From positions 1-57,428 of the forward strand of contig DIUD01000011.1 in assembly GCA_002428225.1 (NCBI GenBank): a stretch of 57,428 bases of DNA, written 5' to 3'. Shown piece by piece: positions 33,510 through 42,531 of this stretch. The position numbers and the translations under genes were made by a program. This DNA comes from Roseovarius sp. UBA6167 (GTDB lineage Bacteria; Pseudomonadota; Alphaproteobacteria; Rhodobacterales; Rhodobacteraceae). The notes beneath the pieces were generated by a model that saw only the letters and a program-made list of their open reading frames with translations, ran no database searches and had not been told where the DNA came from. Positions within the stretch are counted from its first letter, which is position 1. Each line of letters starts with the position of its first letter.

Positions 33510-33780
33510 CCAACGGCCCTATGAATTGACCGCTTTGGCATATTCTCGGTCACTGATGCCAACGGCCCTTTCTTTTGACCTCTTTGGCGTAATCCCGGCT
33601 TGTGATGGATTGAACGGTTTCGATGTCGTTGGCGAAGAAGTTCCAGACATCGCAGCATCGGCCGACGATTTCCTCGCTGGTTTCGAAGACGGAGATGGCG
33701 AGCTTGTTGGCACGCAGGCAGGCCCGGACATTCTCGATCGGATTTAGTTCCGGGGCATAGGGCGGGAGCTGACTGGCCGA
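33510..33780 (-). mobile_element. IS630-family end with C-terminal transposase remnant
   Basis: On the minus strand, from about 33780 to a TGA at 33550, the frame reads 'LPPYAPELNPIENVRACLRA', 'NKLAISVFETSEEIVGRCCD' and 'VWNFFANDIETVQSITSRDY'. This is the C-terminus of an IS630 transposase with its last catalytic Glu, from a different subgroup than the copy at 2561. A 31-bp unit at 33510-33540 recurs with 25 matches at 33559-33589, and TA precedes the outer copy. The 5' side is lost where it meets the RND pseudogene. Confidence 0.75.
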
Positions 33781-33782
33781 GC

Positions 33783-35646
33783 CGCACGGTCAATCGCGGC
33801 TTTGCCGCCTTCCGCGACCGGGCCTTTCGCCCGCTCATGGGGGGTGTCATCCGCGCGCGCCATGCGGTCATCGCCGGGGTGATCGTGCTGCTGGCGGTGC
33901 AGATCGGCGCCTTCCTGCGCGGCGATGTCACCTGGCGGTTTTTCAACGCGCCCGAGCAGGGCAGCGTCACGGGCAATTTCGCCATGGTTCCGGGGGCTGC
34001 GCGCGCCGACGCGGTGGCGCAGATGCGCGCCCTGCAAGAGGCGGTGCTGGCACTTGGCGCGGACCATGAGGCAGAGCATGGGCTCAACCCCATCGTGCAT
34101 GTCATGGCGCAGGTGGGCGGCGCTGCGCGGCGCGGCATGGCCGGGGCCGACACGCGCGACGCCGATCTGGTGGGCAGCATCTCGATCGAGCTGATCGACC
34201 CCGATCTGCGCCCCTATTCGAGCTTTGCCTTCGTCGCCGACCTGCAAGATCGCGTGCCGCGCCTGCCGCTCACCGAAGAGCTGAGCTTTCGCGGTGTGCG
34301 CTCCGGTCCCGGCGACGATGCGCTCGACATGGCGCTTTACGGGGCCGCGGCCGAGGCGCTCAAGACCCGGCTCGCCCGTTACCCGGAAGTGTCCGCGCTG
34401 GAGGACAACCTTGCCTGGGACAAGGCCGAACTGGTGCTCGACCTCACCCCGCACGGGCAGGCGCTCGGGTTCAGCATCGACGACCTGGGCCGCACCCTGC
34501 GCAACCGCGTGAACGGCATCGAGGCCGCCACCTATCCCGACGGGCCGCGATCCGCCGCGATCCGGGTGGAACTGCCCGACACGGACCTGTCGGCGGATTT
34601 CCTCGAAACGATGCAGTTGCGCAGCGCCTCGGGCCAGTATGTGCCGCTCGCCGATATCGTCACCGTCACCACCCGCACCGGCTTTGCCACCGTGCGGCGC
34701 GAGCGCGGGCTGCGCCATGTCAACGTGACCGGCGACATCTCCGAGGACGATCCCGAGCGCGCCGCCGGGATCATGCGCCTGCTCGAGGCCGAGATCCTGC
34801 CCCGGATCGCGGGCACCTACCAGGTGGAATATCGCATCGGCGGGCTGAGCGAGCAGGAGAGCGACTTCATCGCCGACGCGCGGCTTGGTCTCATGCTTAC
34901 GCTTCTGGGCATCTACCTCATGCTGGCACTGGTCTTTGCCAGCTGGACGCCGCCCATGGTCGTCATGGCGGTGATCCCCTTTGGCCTTGTCGGGGCGATC
35001 TGGGGGCATGTTCACTGGGATGTGCCGCTGTCGATGTTCTCGGTCGTGGGGCTGCTGGGGATGGTGGGCATCATCATCAACGATTCCATCGTGCTGGTGG
35101 CCTCGATCGACGACCATGCCAGGCGGCGCGGTCTGGTCCCTGCGATCATCGAGGGCACGGCGGACCGGCGGCGGCCGGTGCTGCTGACCACGCTGACCAC
35201 GGTGCTGGGGCTGGCGCCGCTTCTGTTCGAGCGCTCCACGCAGGCGCAATTCCTCAAGCCGACGGTGGTCACGCTGGTCTATGGGCTGGGCTTTGGCACG
35301 GTGCTGGTGCTTTCTCGTCGTGCCCGCGCTCATGGCCATCGGGCGCGATCTGGCGCGGCCATGGGCGGCGCTGCGGCGGGGCTGGCGCGCACCGGGGGCG
35401 GCATTGTTGCTGCACGGGGCGGCGGTGGTGCTGTCGCTTTGGTTCGTGGTCACGCTTGGCCGGGTTCTGGTCACGGGGGCCTTGCCCGCACCTCTCGCGG
35501 GGCTGCCCCTCGACCCGCTGGCGGGTGCGCTCGTGCTGTTCCTCTCGGGCAGCGCGGCGGTCATCGGGCTGCTCATGGCCGGCACGGTGATCGGTCCCGG
35601 ATCGGTCTTGCGCCGGTCCGGATCTGGCGCTACCCCTGCGCCATGA
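33783..35646 (+). pseudogene. RND efflux transporter, 5'-truncated and frameshifted
   Basis: The C-terminal 60% or so of an AcrB/HAE1-type inner-membrane pump: second porter region ('HGQALGFSIDDLGRTLRNRV'), then transmembrane segments with 'LGMVGIIINDSIVLVASIDD' and 'PVLLTTLTTVLGLAPLLFER'. The first porter loop and helices 1-6 are missing, replaced by an IS630 end at about 33780. At 35311-35313 (CTTTCTC) one extra T shifts the frame. Removing it joins 'GFGTVLVL' to 'LVVPALMAIGRDLARPW' in the next frame, which ends at 35646. Non-functional. Confidence 0.88.
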
Positions 35647-36581
35647 GGATCCTGAGCGACGACAGCTTTGCCGCCGAGGCCGACCGGGGCGCGTCATGCG
35701 CCATCGGCAATTTCGACGGTGTGCATCTTGGCCACCGTGCCGTGATCGAGCTTGCGCGCGAGGCCGGCGAGCGCATCGGCGCGCCGCTCGGTATCGTCAC
35801 CTTCGAGCCGCACCCGCGCGAATTCTTCGCCCCCGACGCGCCCCCCTTTCGCCTGACAAACGCCGAGGCGCGCGCGCACCGGCTGGAAGAACTGGGGGTC
35901 GAGCGGCTCTATCAGTTGCCATTCAACGCCGCGCTGGCCGCGCTCACCCCCCGCGCCTTTGCGCAGGAGGTGCTGGCCGATGGTCTTGGCCTTGCCCATA
36001 TCGTCGTCGGCGAGGATTTCTGCTTTGGAAAGGGGCGCGCGGGCAATGCCGCGATGTTGCAGGAGTTCGGCGCGGAAATGGGCTTTGGCGTGACCATCGC
36101 CCCGCTTGTCGAGGACGACGGCAGGCGCGTCTCATCGACCGCGATCCGGCAGGCCCTGACCGAGGGCCGCCCGCGCGACGCCGCCGCCATGCTGGGCCAC
36201 TGGCACCGGATCGAGGGGCCGGTCCTGGCCGGCGAGAGGCGCGGGCGCGCGCTTGGCTATCCCACCGCCAACATGTCCATCGCCGGGCTGCACCCACCGC
36301 GTTTCGGCATCTACGCGGTGCTGGTGGACGTGTTGGGCGGGCCGCACAAGGGGCACTATCACGGCGCCGCCTCGCTTGGGGTGCGGCCGATGTTCGGGGG
36401 CGAGGTCGCCAACCTGGAGACGTTCCTCTTCGACTTTTCCGGCGATCTTTACGGCACGCATCTCTCGGTGGGCCTGGTGGAGTATCTGCGCCCCGAAGCG
36501 ACGTTCGAGAGCCTCGACGCCTTCATCGCGCAGATGGACGCCGATTGCGCCCGCGCCCGCACTATCCTGGCCGCATTATGA
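35643..36581 (+). CDS. ribF: Bifunctional riboflavin kinase/FAD synthetase
   Basis: A 312-residue enzyme making FMN then FAD. The N-terminal FAD synthetase domain has 'CAIGNFDGVHLGHRAVIELA' (nucleotidyl-transferase H-x-x-H-like), 'FEPHPREFF' and 'FCFGKGRAGNAAML', then 'VSSTAIRQALTEG'. The C-terminal kinase domain starts near 185 with 'GRALGYPTANM' and 'ASLGVRPMFGG'. The ATG overlaps the TGA of the decayed RND gene (ATGA), a trace of an older operon. The frame is open far upstream only because of the frameshifted pseudogene. Confidence 0.95.
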   Translation: MRILSDDSFAAEADRGASCAIGNFDGVHLGHRAVIELAREAGERIGAPLGIVTFEPHPREFFAPDAPPFRLTNAEARAHRLEELGVERLYQLPFNAALAALTPRAFAQEVLADGLGLAHIVVGEDFCFGKGRAGNAAMLQEFGAEMGFGVTIAPLVEDDGRRVSSTAIRQALTEGRPRDAAAMLGHWHRIEGPVLAGERRGRALGYPTANMSIAGLHPPRFGIYAVLVDVLGGPHKGHYHGAASLGVRPMFGGEVANLETFLFDFSGDLYGTHLSVGLVEYLRPEATFESLDAFIAQMDADCARARTILAAL

Positions 36582-37051
36582 GCGATCCCATCGACCGCAC
36601 CGGCCTGCGCCCCCGCTACTGGGAGACGACACCGCTTGCCCGCATGACGCAGGCGGAATGGGAGGCGCTCTGCGACGGCTGCGGCAAGTGCTGCATGAAC
36701 AAGCTCGAGGATGACGAGACCGGCGAGGTCGCGTTCACCCGCATTGCCTGTCGGCTGTTCGACGATAGCACCTGTCGCTGCGGGCAATATCCGATCCGGC
36801 ACAGGTTCGTGCCGGAATGTATCACGCTGAAGCCCAACACCATCGCGCGCCACGCCTACTGGCTGCCCGAGACATGCGCCTACAAGCTCCTGCATCGGGG
36901 CAAGCGGCTTTATGACTGGCACCCGCTGATTTCGGGCGACCCGCAGAGCGTGCATGACGCGGGCGTATCCATGCAGCACCGCACCCTGCCCGAACACGAG
37001 GTCCCCGAAGAGGACTGGGAAGACCACATCATCGAAGAGCCGGTCCCATGA
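36578..37051 (+). CDS. YcgN/YkgJ-family cysteine cluster protein
   Basis: A 157-residue UPF0260/YcgN-like protein. Cysteines in 'LCDGCGKCCMNKLED', 'CRLFDDSTCRCGQY' and 'VPECITLKPN', 'LPETCAYKLL' form the metal-binding (probably zinc or iron-sulphur) cluster of this family. Role unknown. ATGA overlaps with ribF upstream and ltaE downstream put it in one translationally coupled run. Confidence 0.87.
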   Translation: MSDPIDRTGLRPRYWETTPLARMTQAEWEALCDGCGKCCMNKLEDDETGEVAFTRIACRLFDDSTCRCGQYPIRHRFVPECITLKPNTIARHAYWLPETCAYKLLHRGKRLYDWHPLISGDPQSVHDAGVSMQHRTLPEHEVPEEDWEDHIIEEPVP

Positions 37052-38094
37052 ATTTCGCCTCCGACAATGCCGGGCCGGCCCTGCCGCAGGTCATGCAGGC
37101 GATGATCGCGGCCAACGAGGGGTTCATGCCCTCCTATGGCGAGGACGCGGCGATGGGCCAGGTGCGCGACCGGCTGCGCGCGCTGTTCGAGGCCCCGCAG
37201 GCCAGCGTCTATCTCGTGGCCACGGGCACGGCGGCCAACGCGCTGGCGCTCGCCACGCTGTCGCAGCCCTGGCAGACGGTATTCTGCACGCCGCTTGGCC
37301 ATATCCACACCGACGAGTGCAACGCGCCCGAGTTTTTCACCGGCGGCGCCAAGCTGAGCCTGGTGGGCGAGGCCGACAAGATGACGCCCGCCGAATTGCG
37401 CGCCGCCATCGCCGCCTGGGGCAGGGGCGATGTCCACTCGGCACAACACGGCCCGCTCGCGCTCACGCAGGCGACCGAACGCGGGCGGCTCTATACCTGC
37501 ACCGAGATCACCGCGCTCTGCGACGTGGCGCGCGGGCATGGTCTGCCCTGCTATATGGACGGCGCGCGGCTTGCCAATGCCATCGCCGCGCTTGGCTGCA
37601 CCCCCGCCGAGATGACTTGGCGCGCGGGCATAGACGCGGTCAGCTTCGGCGGCACCAAGAACGGCTGCCTGGGCGTCGAGGCGGTGATCTTCTTCTCCCC
37701 CGAGAACGCCTGGGAATTCGAGCTGCGCCGCAAGCGTTCGGCGCATCTCTTCTCCAAGCACCGCTTCCTGTCGGCGCAGATGCTGGGCTATCTCGACGGC
37801 GGAACATGGCTCGACGCCGCGCGCAGCGCCAATGCGCGCGCCGCCTATCTCGCCGAGGGGCTGCGCGGGGTGGCGGAGGTGGATTTCGCCTTTGAACGAC
37901 AGGTCAACATGATCTTTGCCCGCCTGCCGCGCGCCACCCATCAGCGGCTGCGCGCGGCGGGGGCGAGCTATGCGCTCCACGAGGGCCCGCTTGATAAGGG
38001 CCCCGGCGACACGCCGCTGCTGGCGCGCTTCGTCTGCGACTGGTCGATCACCGAAGAGGCCATCGACCGCTTTCTTGCCCTTCTCGCCGGATGA
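37048..38094 (+). CDS. ltaE: Low-specificity L-threonine aldolase
   Basis: A 348-residue PLP enzyme that cleaves L-threonine/allo-threonine to glycine and acetaldehyde. It starts 'MNFASDNAGPALPQVMQAMI', with 'VYLVATGTAANALALATL' (cofactor phosphate loop), 'CYMDGARLANAIAAL' (aspartate on the pyridine ring) and PLP lysine in 'VSFGGTKNGCLGVEAV'. It overlaps the YcgN-like gene by 4 bases and ends 149 bases before rpmB. Confidence 0.92.
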   Translation: MNFASDNAGPALPQVMQAMIAANEGFMPSYGEDAAMGQVRDRLRALFEAPQASVYLVATGTAANALALATLSQPWQTVFCTPLGHIHTDECNAPEFFTGGAKLSLVGEADKMTPAELRAAIAAWGRGDVHSAQHGPLALTQATERGRLYTCTEITALCDVARGHGLPCYMDGARLANAIAALGCTPAEMTWRAGIDAVSFGGTKNGCLGVEAVIFFSPENAWEFELRRKRSAHLFSKHRFLSAQMLGYLDGGTWLDAARSANARAAYLAEGLRGVAEVDFAFERQVNMIFARLPRATHQRLRAAGASYALHEGPLDKGPGDTPLLARFVCDWSITEEAIDRFLALLAG

Positions 38095-38121
38095 CCCGGA
38101 GGAAAACCGCGCCCGAATCCC

Positions 38122-38150
38122 TTGACGCCCCCCGGCTTTGCGCCTAAAGA
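38122..38150 (+). promoter_or_regulatory. Strong sigma70-type promoter of rpmB
   Basis: TTGACG at 38122-38127 and TAAAGA at 38145-38150, spacer exactly 17. Start near 38157, leaving about 87 bases of leader before rpmB. Confidence 0.65.
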
Positions 38151-38243
38151 CCGCGGACAGATTCAGGGGCGCTGCCTGTGGCGGTGCCCGTTCGTGTCAA
38201 GAAGGGCCTGCACGCGCCCTCACCCCATGACGAGGATGACCCC

Positions 38244-38534
38244 ATGTCGCGCCGCTGCGAACTGACCGGAAAAGGCCCGATGGTTGGCAACAATTCCAGC
38301 CACGCCAACAACAAGACCAAGCGCCGGTATCTGCCGAACCTCAACGATGTGACGCTGCAATCGGAGACGCTCAATCGTGGCGTCCGGCTGCGCATCTCGG
38401 CCCATGCCCTGCGCAGCGTCGATCATCGCGGCGGGCTTGACGCCTTCCTTGCCAAGGCCAAGGATGACGAGTTGTCGGCGAACGCGCTCAAGGTCAAGAA
38501 AGAGATCGCCAGGGCGCAGGCCGCCAACGCCTGA
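38244..38534 (+). CDS. rpmB: 50S ribosomal protein L28
   Basis: A 96-residue large-subunit protein. It begins 'MSRRCELTGKGPMVGNNSSH' and continues 'NNKTKRRYLPNLNDV', the classical L28 start. The length fits the alphaproteobacterial form with a C-terminal helix. GAGGATGACCCC before ATG 38244 supports this start over the longer frame. It is monocistronic with its own promoter and a hairpin after the stop. Confidence 0.96.
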   Translation: MSRRCELTGKGPMVGNNSSHANNKTKRRYLPNLNDVTLQSETLNRGVRLRISAHALRSVDHRGGLDAFLAKAKDDELSANALKVKKEIARAQAANA

Positions 38535-38555
38535 TCCTTTTGCGATTTTCCAGAG

Positions 38556-38596
38556 CAGCCCTGCCGCGCCGTGACGCTGCCGGGCTGTTTCCTTTT
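38556..38596 (+). terminator. Probable terminator of rpmB
   Basis: CAGCCC (38556-38561) pairs with GGGCTG (38582-38587) over a 20-base loop that can add a short inner stem, then TTTCCTTTTG. Confidence 0.5.
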
Positions 38597-38638
38597 GTCG
38601 CTTGGCAGCGTGTCGCGCGCGGTCATATACCCGTCGGC

Positions 38639-38986
38639 ATGATCCGCCTGCGCGCCCTCACGGCCCTCGGCCTCTGCCTCTTTCTGGTGCTGACCAGCGT
38701 CACGCTGGCCGTGGCGCGCGGCGCGCCGCAGCCCGTGGGGCAGATCGTTCTCTGCACCGGCGCGGGAACGAGGACCGTTCTCGTGGACGCGGACGGCGCG
38801 CCAATGTCGCCGCCGCATGTCTGCCCCGACTGCCTGCTGGCCTTTCACGCCACCGCCCCGCGCGATCCGCTGCCCGCGCCGCAGATGGCCGCGACATGCG
38901 CGCGCCATCGCTTTGCCGGGGCGGGCCATGTCACCACGCTGTCGCAACCGCCGCTCAAGGCACGCGCACCGCCCCGGTCGGTCTGA
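38639..38986 (+). CDS. DUF2946-like exported protein
   Basis: A 115-residue protein with a signal peptide ('ALTALGLCLFLVLTSVTLAV'). A short cysteine-bearing core follows: 'QIVLCTGAGTRTVLVDADG' and 'HVCPDCLLAFHATAP', like DUF2946 proteins that accompany copper genes. It lies 40 bases before the PCuAC copper chaperone gene, which suggests periplasmic metal handling. No clear ribosome site supports ATG 38639; the frame is open from 38540. Confidence 0.6.
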   Translation: MIRLRALTALGLCLFLVLTSVTLAVARGAPQPVGQIVLCTGAGTRTVLVDADGAPMSPPHVCPDCLLAFHATAPRDPLPAPQMAATCARHRFAGAGHVTTLSQPPLKARAPPRSV

Positions 38987-39026
38987 TCGCCATTTTTCCC
39001 AACATCAGACCAGAAGGAGCGACCTC

Positions 39027-39479
39027 ATGTCCCTCAAACTTGCCCTCGCCGCCACGCTCGGCCTTGTTCTTGCCACCCCCGCGCTTGCGCAGGAAATCCA
39101 CATCCGCGACGCTTATGCGCGCGCCGCCAGCCCGATGGCCAGCAGCGGCGCGGCCTTCATGCTGATCGAGAATATCGGCGATGCTGATGACCGGCTGATC
39201 GGCGCATCCTCTCCCGTCGCGCAATTGGTGCAACTTCATACGCATCGTGAAGAGGGCGGGGTGATGAAGATGGTCCATGTCGAAGATGGCGTCGACCTGC
39301 AGGCCGGGGAGATCCTCGTCCTGCAACGCGGCGGCGACCATGTGATGCTGATGGGCCTCTCCGAGCCGTTCGAGCAGGGCAAGGAAATCTCGCTGACCCT
39401 CATCTTCGAGAAATCCGGCGAAATCACCATCAATGTTCCCGTGGACCTCGACCGCAAGCCCGGAAAGAACGGCCACTAA
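39027..39479 (+). CDS. Copper chaperone PCu(A)C
   Basis: A 150-residue periplasmic protein with a signal peptide ending 'ATPALAQ' (about residue 22) and the cupredoxin-like PCuAC fold. The copper ligands of the H(M)-x10-M-x21-H-x-M pattern lie in 'LVQLHTHREEGGVMKMVHV' and 'GGDHVMLMGL'. It delivers Cu(I) to the CuA/CuB centres of cytochrome c oxidase. AAGGAG precedes the ATG. The 3' end overlaps the convergent sirtuin gene by 4 bases. Confidence 0.9.
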   Translation: MSLKLALAATLGLVLATPALAQEIHIRDAYARAASPMASSGAAFMLIENIGDADDRLIGASSPVAQLVQLHTHREEGGVMKMVHVEDGVDLQAGEILVLQRGGDHVMLMGLSEPFEQGKEISLTLIFEKSGEITINVPVDLDRKPGKNGH

Positions 39480-40171
39480 ACGCCCCTGAGTAGCCCGGCG
39501 ACCCAGCCGGGCACCACCGCCGAGGCGCGGCCCTGCCGCCGCTCGTGGAAATCCCGCGTGACAGCGGAGGGTTCGAGATTCATCTCGATGCAGCGCGCGC
39601 CGGCGTTCGCGGCGGTGCGCGCGAAACCGGCGGCCGGCCAGACCTCGCCCGAGGTGCCGATGGCTGCAAAGAGCGATGCCTGCGACAGATGGCTCTCGAC
39701 TTCCTCCATCCGGTAGGGAAACTCGCCGAACCAGACAACGTCGGGGCGACAGGCGCGCGCGCCGCAGCGCGGGCACATATCGCCTTCGGACATCGAGAGC
39801 GGGGCCTGCCAGCGATGCGCGCAGGCCGCGCAGAGCGCGCGGGCCAGTTCCCCGTGCATGTGGATCACGTTGCGGCTGCCCGCCGCCTCGTGCAGGGCGT
39901 CCACGTTCTGCGTGACGATCACCACCTCGGCGCCGGCCTCGGCCTCTAGGCGCGCCAGTGCCAGATGCGCCGCATTGGGCCTTGCCTCGGCCAACAGCGC
40001 GCGGCGCTCGTTGTAGAAGCGGTGCGCCAGTGCCGGGTCGCGGGCGAATCCCTCGGGCGTGGCGACATCCTCGAGGCGGTGTTGCGTCCACAGGCCGCCG
40101 GGATCGCGGAACGTTCCCAGCCCGCTCTCGGCGGAGATACCCGCCCCGGTGAGAATGACAATCTTTTTCAT
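39476..40171 (-). CDS. cobB: NAD-dependent protein deacylase (sirtuin, CobB type)
   Basis: A 231-residue Sir2 enzyme removing acyl groups from lysine. NAD loop 'VILTGAGISAESGLGTFRD', 'IVTQNVDALHEAAGS', catalytic His in 'VIHMHGELARALC', zinc cysteines in 'CAACAHRW' and 'MCPRCGARACRPD'. Tyr and Arg of the class III Y-x-x-R motif ('FYNERRALL') point to desuccinylase/demalonylase activity. ATG 40171 is chosen with GGAGGG upstream; an ATG four codons earlier is possible. Confidence 0.93.
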   Translation of the reverse strand: MKKIVILTGAGISAESGLGTFRDPGGLWTQHRLEDVATPEGFARDPALAHRFYNERRALLAEARPNAAHLALARLEAEAGAEVVIVTQNVDALHEAAGSRNVIHMHGELARALCAACAHRWQAPLSMSEGDMCPRCGARACRPDVVWFGEFPYRMEEVESHLSQASLFAAIGTSGEVWPAAGFARTAANAGARCIEMNLEPSAVTRDFHERRQGRASAVVPGWVAGLLRGV

Positions 40172-40232
40172 CGCGCCCTCCATGCCCCGACTGTGCCAGA
40201 GCAAAAGCGCAGTGACCAGCCCGGGCGGCCGG

Positions 40233-40568
40233 CTACTCGGTCGTGCGGCCCGAGACCTTTTCAAGATGGATCCGCAGATGCTCGGCCTCGTAGCGCGCCT
40301 CGCGCAGCCCCTCCATCGTCGCCGCCAGTTCCGCCTCGGTCTGGCTGAGCTGATTGGTCAGTTCGGCCTCGCGCTGTTGCAGGTAGGTGATCGCCTGATC
40401 GCGGGTCTCTTCGGCCTCGTGCAATTCCTGCGCCAGCCGCTCCAGCTCTCCGACATCGGATGCCTGCACCCGCACGAAGCGATGCACCAGCCAGTTGGCA
40501 AACCACCCCATGCAGAACGCCACAAAAAGCACGATGGCCGTGACGATGATGAATTCAGTCCTGTTCAT
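40233..40568 (-). CDS. Membrane-anchored coiled-coil protein
   Basis: A 111-residue protein: one N-terminal helix ('FIIVTAIVLFVAFCMGWFAN'), then a long charged coiled coil from about 45 ('LERLAQELHEAEETRDQAI' onward) to the end. The start lies inside the 3' end of the OmpA-family gene (14-base overlap), so both are co-translated. It probably partners the OmpA protein at the envelope. No family name recognised. Confidence 0.7.
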   Translation of the reverse strand: MNRTEFIIVTAIVLFVAFCMGWFANWLVHRFVRVQASDVGELERLAQELHEAEETRDQAITYLQQREAELTNQLSQTEAELAATMEGLREARYEAEHLRIHLEKVSGRTTE

Positions 40569-42468
40569 CGGCTGGGGGATCCTGGCTGGCTGTGTCGTTG
40601 CCGCCTTCTTCCCCCGTATCCTCGAGGCTTTCAAGCCCTGTCTGCTCCCCGGCCGCCGGCTCTGGGCGAATCACCAGGAATTCGATCCGGCGATTGGTCT
40701 CACGCCCCTCTTCGGTGGCGTTGTCGGCAATCGGGCGGCTCTCGCCATAGCCCCGTGCCTCGATCGTCGAGGTCAGCACGCGGCGCAGGCGCAATTCCTC
40801 GAGCACTGCGCGCGCGCGCTCGAGGCTGAGCCGTTCGTTCATTTCCTCGCGGCCCTGGCTGTCGGTATGGCCGCCGATCTCCATGGGGATCTCTCCGCAG
40901 GTCTTGAGGATGTCGGCAATCGCGTCAAGGATCGCGGTCCCTGCGCGGTCGATGGTGGCCGATCCCGGCTCGAACCCGATCTTGGCGTCGCGCTGCACCT
41001 CTTCGATGCGCGCTTCGCAGACTTCGGGGGAGGGCAGGCTTGCCACGGGGTCGAGCTGTTCGTGATAGACCACGTCGATGGCAAAGCGTTCGGCGCCGCC
41101 CAGGCGATCCGCCAGCAGCTGCGCGATCTCGGCCCCGGCGCTCTTGCGCCCGGTCTTGCCCGAAACCTCGATCACCTCGGGCGTGACCGTCACCGCGCCG
41201 TTGGAAAGGTGGCTCAGCGCCTCCAGCCCCAGAAGCACGCGCATCGACCAGTCGCGCGGCATGTCCCCGGCCACGCGCGCCGTCATGTGAACCGCGTCCG
41301 AAGTGAAGCGCGCGCGCGCGAAACTCGTGACGGTCTCGCGCATCTGCTCGCTGGCGACGCGCCCGCGCAACAGCACCTGCCCCTCGGGCGAGAGGGTGGC
41401 TATGAACTCGGGCGCCGCCGGCGCGCTGTCGTCCGGCAGCGGCGGCAAGGTGGCATCGAGCGCGAACACCTCGGGCAAGGCAACCTCCAGCGCGCCCACC
41501 ACATCGTCAAAGAGGCGCTGATCCGTCCCCGCCACGGCCAGAAGCGCGATATCGGCGTCGGAAAAGGTGACGCTGCCCGCGCCCAGCTTGGCCAGCGCCG
41601 TTATCGCCGCCTCGACGGCGCGCGCCCATTGCGGCGTCGGCACGCCCATTCCCACGACGCAATCCGCGCCCCCGCTCAGCCCCGCGCGGGCCGCCGCATG
41701 CAGGATACGCTCGCGCGCCTCGTCGGTATCGGCCGAGCAGGCATCGAACCGCGCGCCGCGCTCGTCGATGACAAAGCGCATGGTAAAGGGCGTAATCACC
41801 GGGCGCGGCGCGGATATGTCGAGCGCAACCGCGACATCCTCGGGGGGGCGGCGGGCAAGGTCGATCTCGACCCGGCGCTTTTCCTCGGCGCTGTCCACCA
41901 TGGCGGTGATCTCGACGCGTTCGGCGGTCACCGAAATCTTGCTGCGCGGCAGAAGGCCGAGCGAGCGCACGGCATGGCGCAGCGCCGGCCGCCAGGTGGC
42001 AGGGGCAGGATAATCGGCGGTATCGAGCAGGTCGGCGACCGGCGCGTTGCCGGTGGCATCGCCAATTTCGGCGAGCAACTTCTGCCGGTCGAGCGTTGCC
42101 GGCACGAGACCGATGAGGGAAACCCCCCGCTCGTTGCGCAGGATCTCGATGGCGAATTGCGGCGGGGCGATCGGCTCTGCCTCTTCGACCACGGTCTGAT
42201 CGAGCACCCGCGCCGCATCCACCACCGACCCCGCCACCGAGAGCGCGGCAAAGCGATCGGCCTCGGTCGGCGCGGTGCCCGCCAGGAACACCTGAAGCCC
42301 GTCCGTGTCCGCATCGGCCCAGTGCATCCCGCGCGCGTCGAGCGCATCGCGCACCGCGCGGCGCGAGCCGTCCTCGATGGCGCTCACGGCGAAACCGGCC
42401 GCGACGACACAGAGCGCACCCGCGCCCAGGAACGTGCCGCCGATGGTCAGGATACTGGAGAGGCGCAT
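40555..42468 (-). CDS. Large OmpA-family envelope protein
   Basis: A 637-residue protein with an N-terminal hydrophobic anchor ('LTIGGTFLGAGALCVVAAGF'). A long body of BON-like repeats follows ('ILRNERGVSLIGLVPATLDR'; a similar 'ATLSPEGQVLLRGRVASEQM' near 370). The C-terminal OmpA domain at about 485-600 has 'IGFEPGSATIDRAGTAILDA', 'EIGGHTDSQGREEMNERLSL', 'ARGYGESRPIADN' and 'RRIEFLVI', then an acidic Gln/Glu-rich tail. It probably links the inner membrane to peptidoglycan. Coupled to the coiled-coil gene downstream. Confidence 0.8.
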   Translation of the reverse strand: MRLSSILTIGGTFLGAGALCVVAAGFAVSAIEDGSRRAVRDALDARGMHWADADTDGLQVFLAGTAPTEADRFAALSVAGSVVDAARVLDQTVVEEAEPIAPPQFAIEILRNERGVSLIGLVPATLDRQKLLAEIGDATGNAPVADLLDTADYPAPATWRPALRHAVRSLGLLPRSKISVTAERVEITAMVDSAEEKRRVEIDLARRPPEDVAVALDISAPRPVITPFTMRFVIDERGARFDACSADTDEARERILHAAARAGLSGGADCVVGMGVPTPQWARAVEAAITALAKLGAGSVTFSDADIALLAVAGTDQRLFDDVVGALEVALPEVFALDATLPPLPDDSAPAAPEFIATLSPEGQVLLRGRVASEQMRETVTSFARARFTSDAVHMTARVAGDMPRDWSMRVLLGLEALSHLSNGAVTVTPEVIEVSGKTGRKSAGAEIAQLLADRLGGAERFAIDVVYHEQLDPVASLPSPEVCEARIEEVQRDAKIGFEPGSATIDRAGTAILDAIADILKTCGEIPMEIGGHTDSQGREEMNERLSLERARAVLEELRLRRVLTSTIEARGYGESRPIADNATEEGRETNRRIEFLVIRPEPAAGEQTGLESLEDTGEEGGNDTASQDPPADEQD

Positions 42469-42531
42469 GACGGACGAACCTTCGTCTTTGGAACACGCCC
42501 CCGTCTTAGGCGCGCGCCCGACCGGGCGCAA

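Noticed and set aside
33837..36581. One 914-residue protein joining an RND pump to RibF
   Set aside because: The join is an artefact of the +1 base at 35311-35313. The true RND frame ends at 35646, and RibF starts at 35643 with its normal N-terminus.
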